Assembly: GCA_027574665.1 (NCBI GenBank)
Contig: CM050651.1
Location: 10,913,501-10,977,500 of the forward strand
Source of the DNA: Rhynochetos jubatus
Taxonomy: Eukaryota > Chordata > Aves > Eurypygiformes > Rhynochetidae
DNA: 64,000 nt
Direction of reading: 5' to 3'
Of this stretch, positions 62,547 through 64,000 are shown piece after piece. Every line of letters starts with the position of its first letter. Within the stretch, counting starts at the first letter, position 1. The position numbers were made by a program, and so were the translations under genes. Below the pieces are notes generated by a model. It searched no databases. It saw only the letters and a list, made by a program, of their open reading frames with translations, and was not told the origin of the DNA.

Positions 62547-64000
62547 AGGCAGGACGGGGGACCAAAAGCTCATCTTTTGCTTCCATTAGATGAAATCTTT
62601 GCTTCATAAACTTATATACTTTTTAAGCACCTGTATTATTCTTAAGCCAGTGAAAGCTAGCTCACAAGCATGGCTTCAAGGCAGAATGATCTGGCCCTAT
62701 CCATAATATAGGCTAAATTTTTTCAGCTACTGTTACATCTAACATCTTGATCTGAATAGATCAGCTGAAGAACAATTTATTATAGAACTGTGTAAGTTTT
62801 TAAACTGCAGTTTTCCTCTCCTTGCTGTAGCTTTATATATAACTTCTAACATGAATTTACCACTTTGAGCTGTATTCACTCCTCTTCCTTCTAGTACCGA
62901 GACTTCTTTATCAGAACACCTCTTCACAAATAAGAACAACTAAAAATAACTCATGAGCCCTTAAGCTTGCTCTTTGTTATACTAAATATACGGAGTTTCT
63001 TAGATGCCTCTATGTAAGACATCTTGTTATTATCTCAGATAATCCTTATTTTTTTCCTGAACAATATTGTCTTAGTCGTGAAGTTGTAAAATTAACATAG
63101 AAGATAATAAATCAATATTACAGTAATGAAGTCAATACTGATCTATACAGGGAAGGATAGTTAACCAGGCACTAATTATAACGTGAGGGTGACGTGTTGT
63201 CAAATAATGTATATTTATCAAAGCCAGAAAGAAATAATTCTCAGTGGACTTTCATACATTTTCATTTCTGTGTTCTATTATTTTTAATTTTTTCTTAGTT
63301 AAAAGCCAAGAGATTACTTGGGAGTTGGCAGATGCAGTTTAAAAACCCTGACTGAATTTGACCAAAAGCTTTGACAAAAGCTTCAACAAAACAGTTGCCA
63401 CTTTTTAATTTTTTGTCAACTGTCTACTCTCTGATTCCTACTGTGGAACTCATTCCTGAAACATACTGTAGAGGCCAGAAGTACAAATGGATACTTAAAA
63501 CCATTAGTAAGTGAAGTGACAATAATTCCATCAACAGCTTTTGTACAGATTTTATACTAATTATCTAGTTACCTCCTGGTCATCTATTTTGTTGCTGGAA
63601 GCGAAGACTTGTATATAACAGGACCTTTTTCCTGATAAAACTTTTACCCTCTTCTGAAGCATCTGCTCCTGGCTGATATTGCACATACGTACTGGGCTAC
63701 ACAGCTACATGGTCTGATTCTGAGTGATCTTTGTTCAAACTAATTTTCACAGTTACTCATAGATTTATGATCAATGTGCTCCTCTAGTCTCCTGTGATGT
63801 CATTTGTTTTACCATTTTGATTCTGTTGCTTTATTTTTTCTCATGATGTACTTTAGTTTTCACAACTAGACTTTGCATAGTATTGTATCACATTTCAACT
63901 TCTCCCCGAGGCCTAATCATAAGGATTTGTCATAAGGATTACAGTTTTGTACAGCAATACAAGTTGGCATGATTTATATTAAAACCAGCTGTAGCATCAT

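Larger units (their letters stand above)
61239..64000. other. Non-coding interval, no gene recognised
   Basis: AT-rich DNA to the end of the window. It contains a TA-rich repeat cluster (62187-62247) and a G11 run (62536-62546). No gene, RNA or transposon was recognised. Confidence 0.65.

Noticed and set aside
1-64000. CRISPR arrays, operons, bacterial promoters or terminators
   Set aside because: No regularly spaced repeats and no prokaryotic gene structure; the repeats present are avian.

Overview
The window looks like bird nuclear DNA. The evidence is repeats: four 3'-end fragments of the avian LINE family CR1, one solo LTR of a common avian ERVL-type retrovirus, and AT-rich background with few CpGs. 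The LTR family is one I associate with Neoaves, but the sequence alone does not fix the species.

I find no protein-coding gene I can name. There is no CpG-island promoter, no run of exons I recognise and no rRNA. The longest reading frames are antisense to CR1 or chance frames in AT-rich DNA. The 64 kb is best read as intergenic desert or the inside of a very long intron. All calls are by eye and memory; no search was run.

Layout. 1-6.9 kb: unremarkable DNA with a small 15-bp minisatellite. 6.9-7.4 kb: CR1 fragment on the minus strand. 7.4-17.4 kb: unremarkable, with poly-A and AT simple repeats. 17.4-18.0 kb: solo LTR, minus orientation. 18.9-19.4 kb: CR1 of another, more worn subfamily, plus strand. 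19.4-48.8 kb: mostly featureless, with GC-richer islands near 22.5, 32 and 41.7 kb, a candidate exon pair near 44.5 and 46.7 kb, and regulatory-looking clusters near 24.9 and 42.6 kb. 48.79-49.37 kb: the most unusual locus, a nearly intact tRNA-Phe(GAA) joined directly to a CR1 ORF2 piece, which is joined to a CR1 3' tail. 49.4-61.0 kb: AT-rich, with homeodomain-type clusters near 53.5, 55.5 and 59.2 kb. 61.0-61.2 kb: last CR1 fragment. 61.2-64 kb: unremarkable.

The lead observation is the tRNA-Phe/CR1 composite (48788-49368). It has the plan of a SINE: a Pol III promoter-bearing tRNA head, a LINE-derived body, a LINE tail and no T4 terminator until just past the tail. It may be a single accident or one copy of an undescribed tRNA-Phe-headed, CR1-tailed family. 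A genome search for its two junctions would decide.
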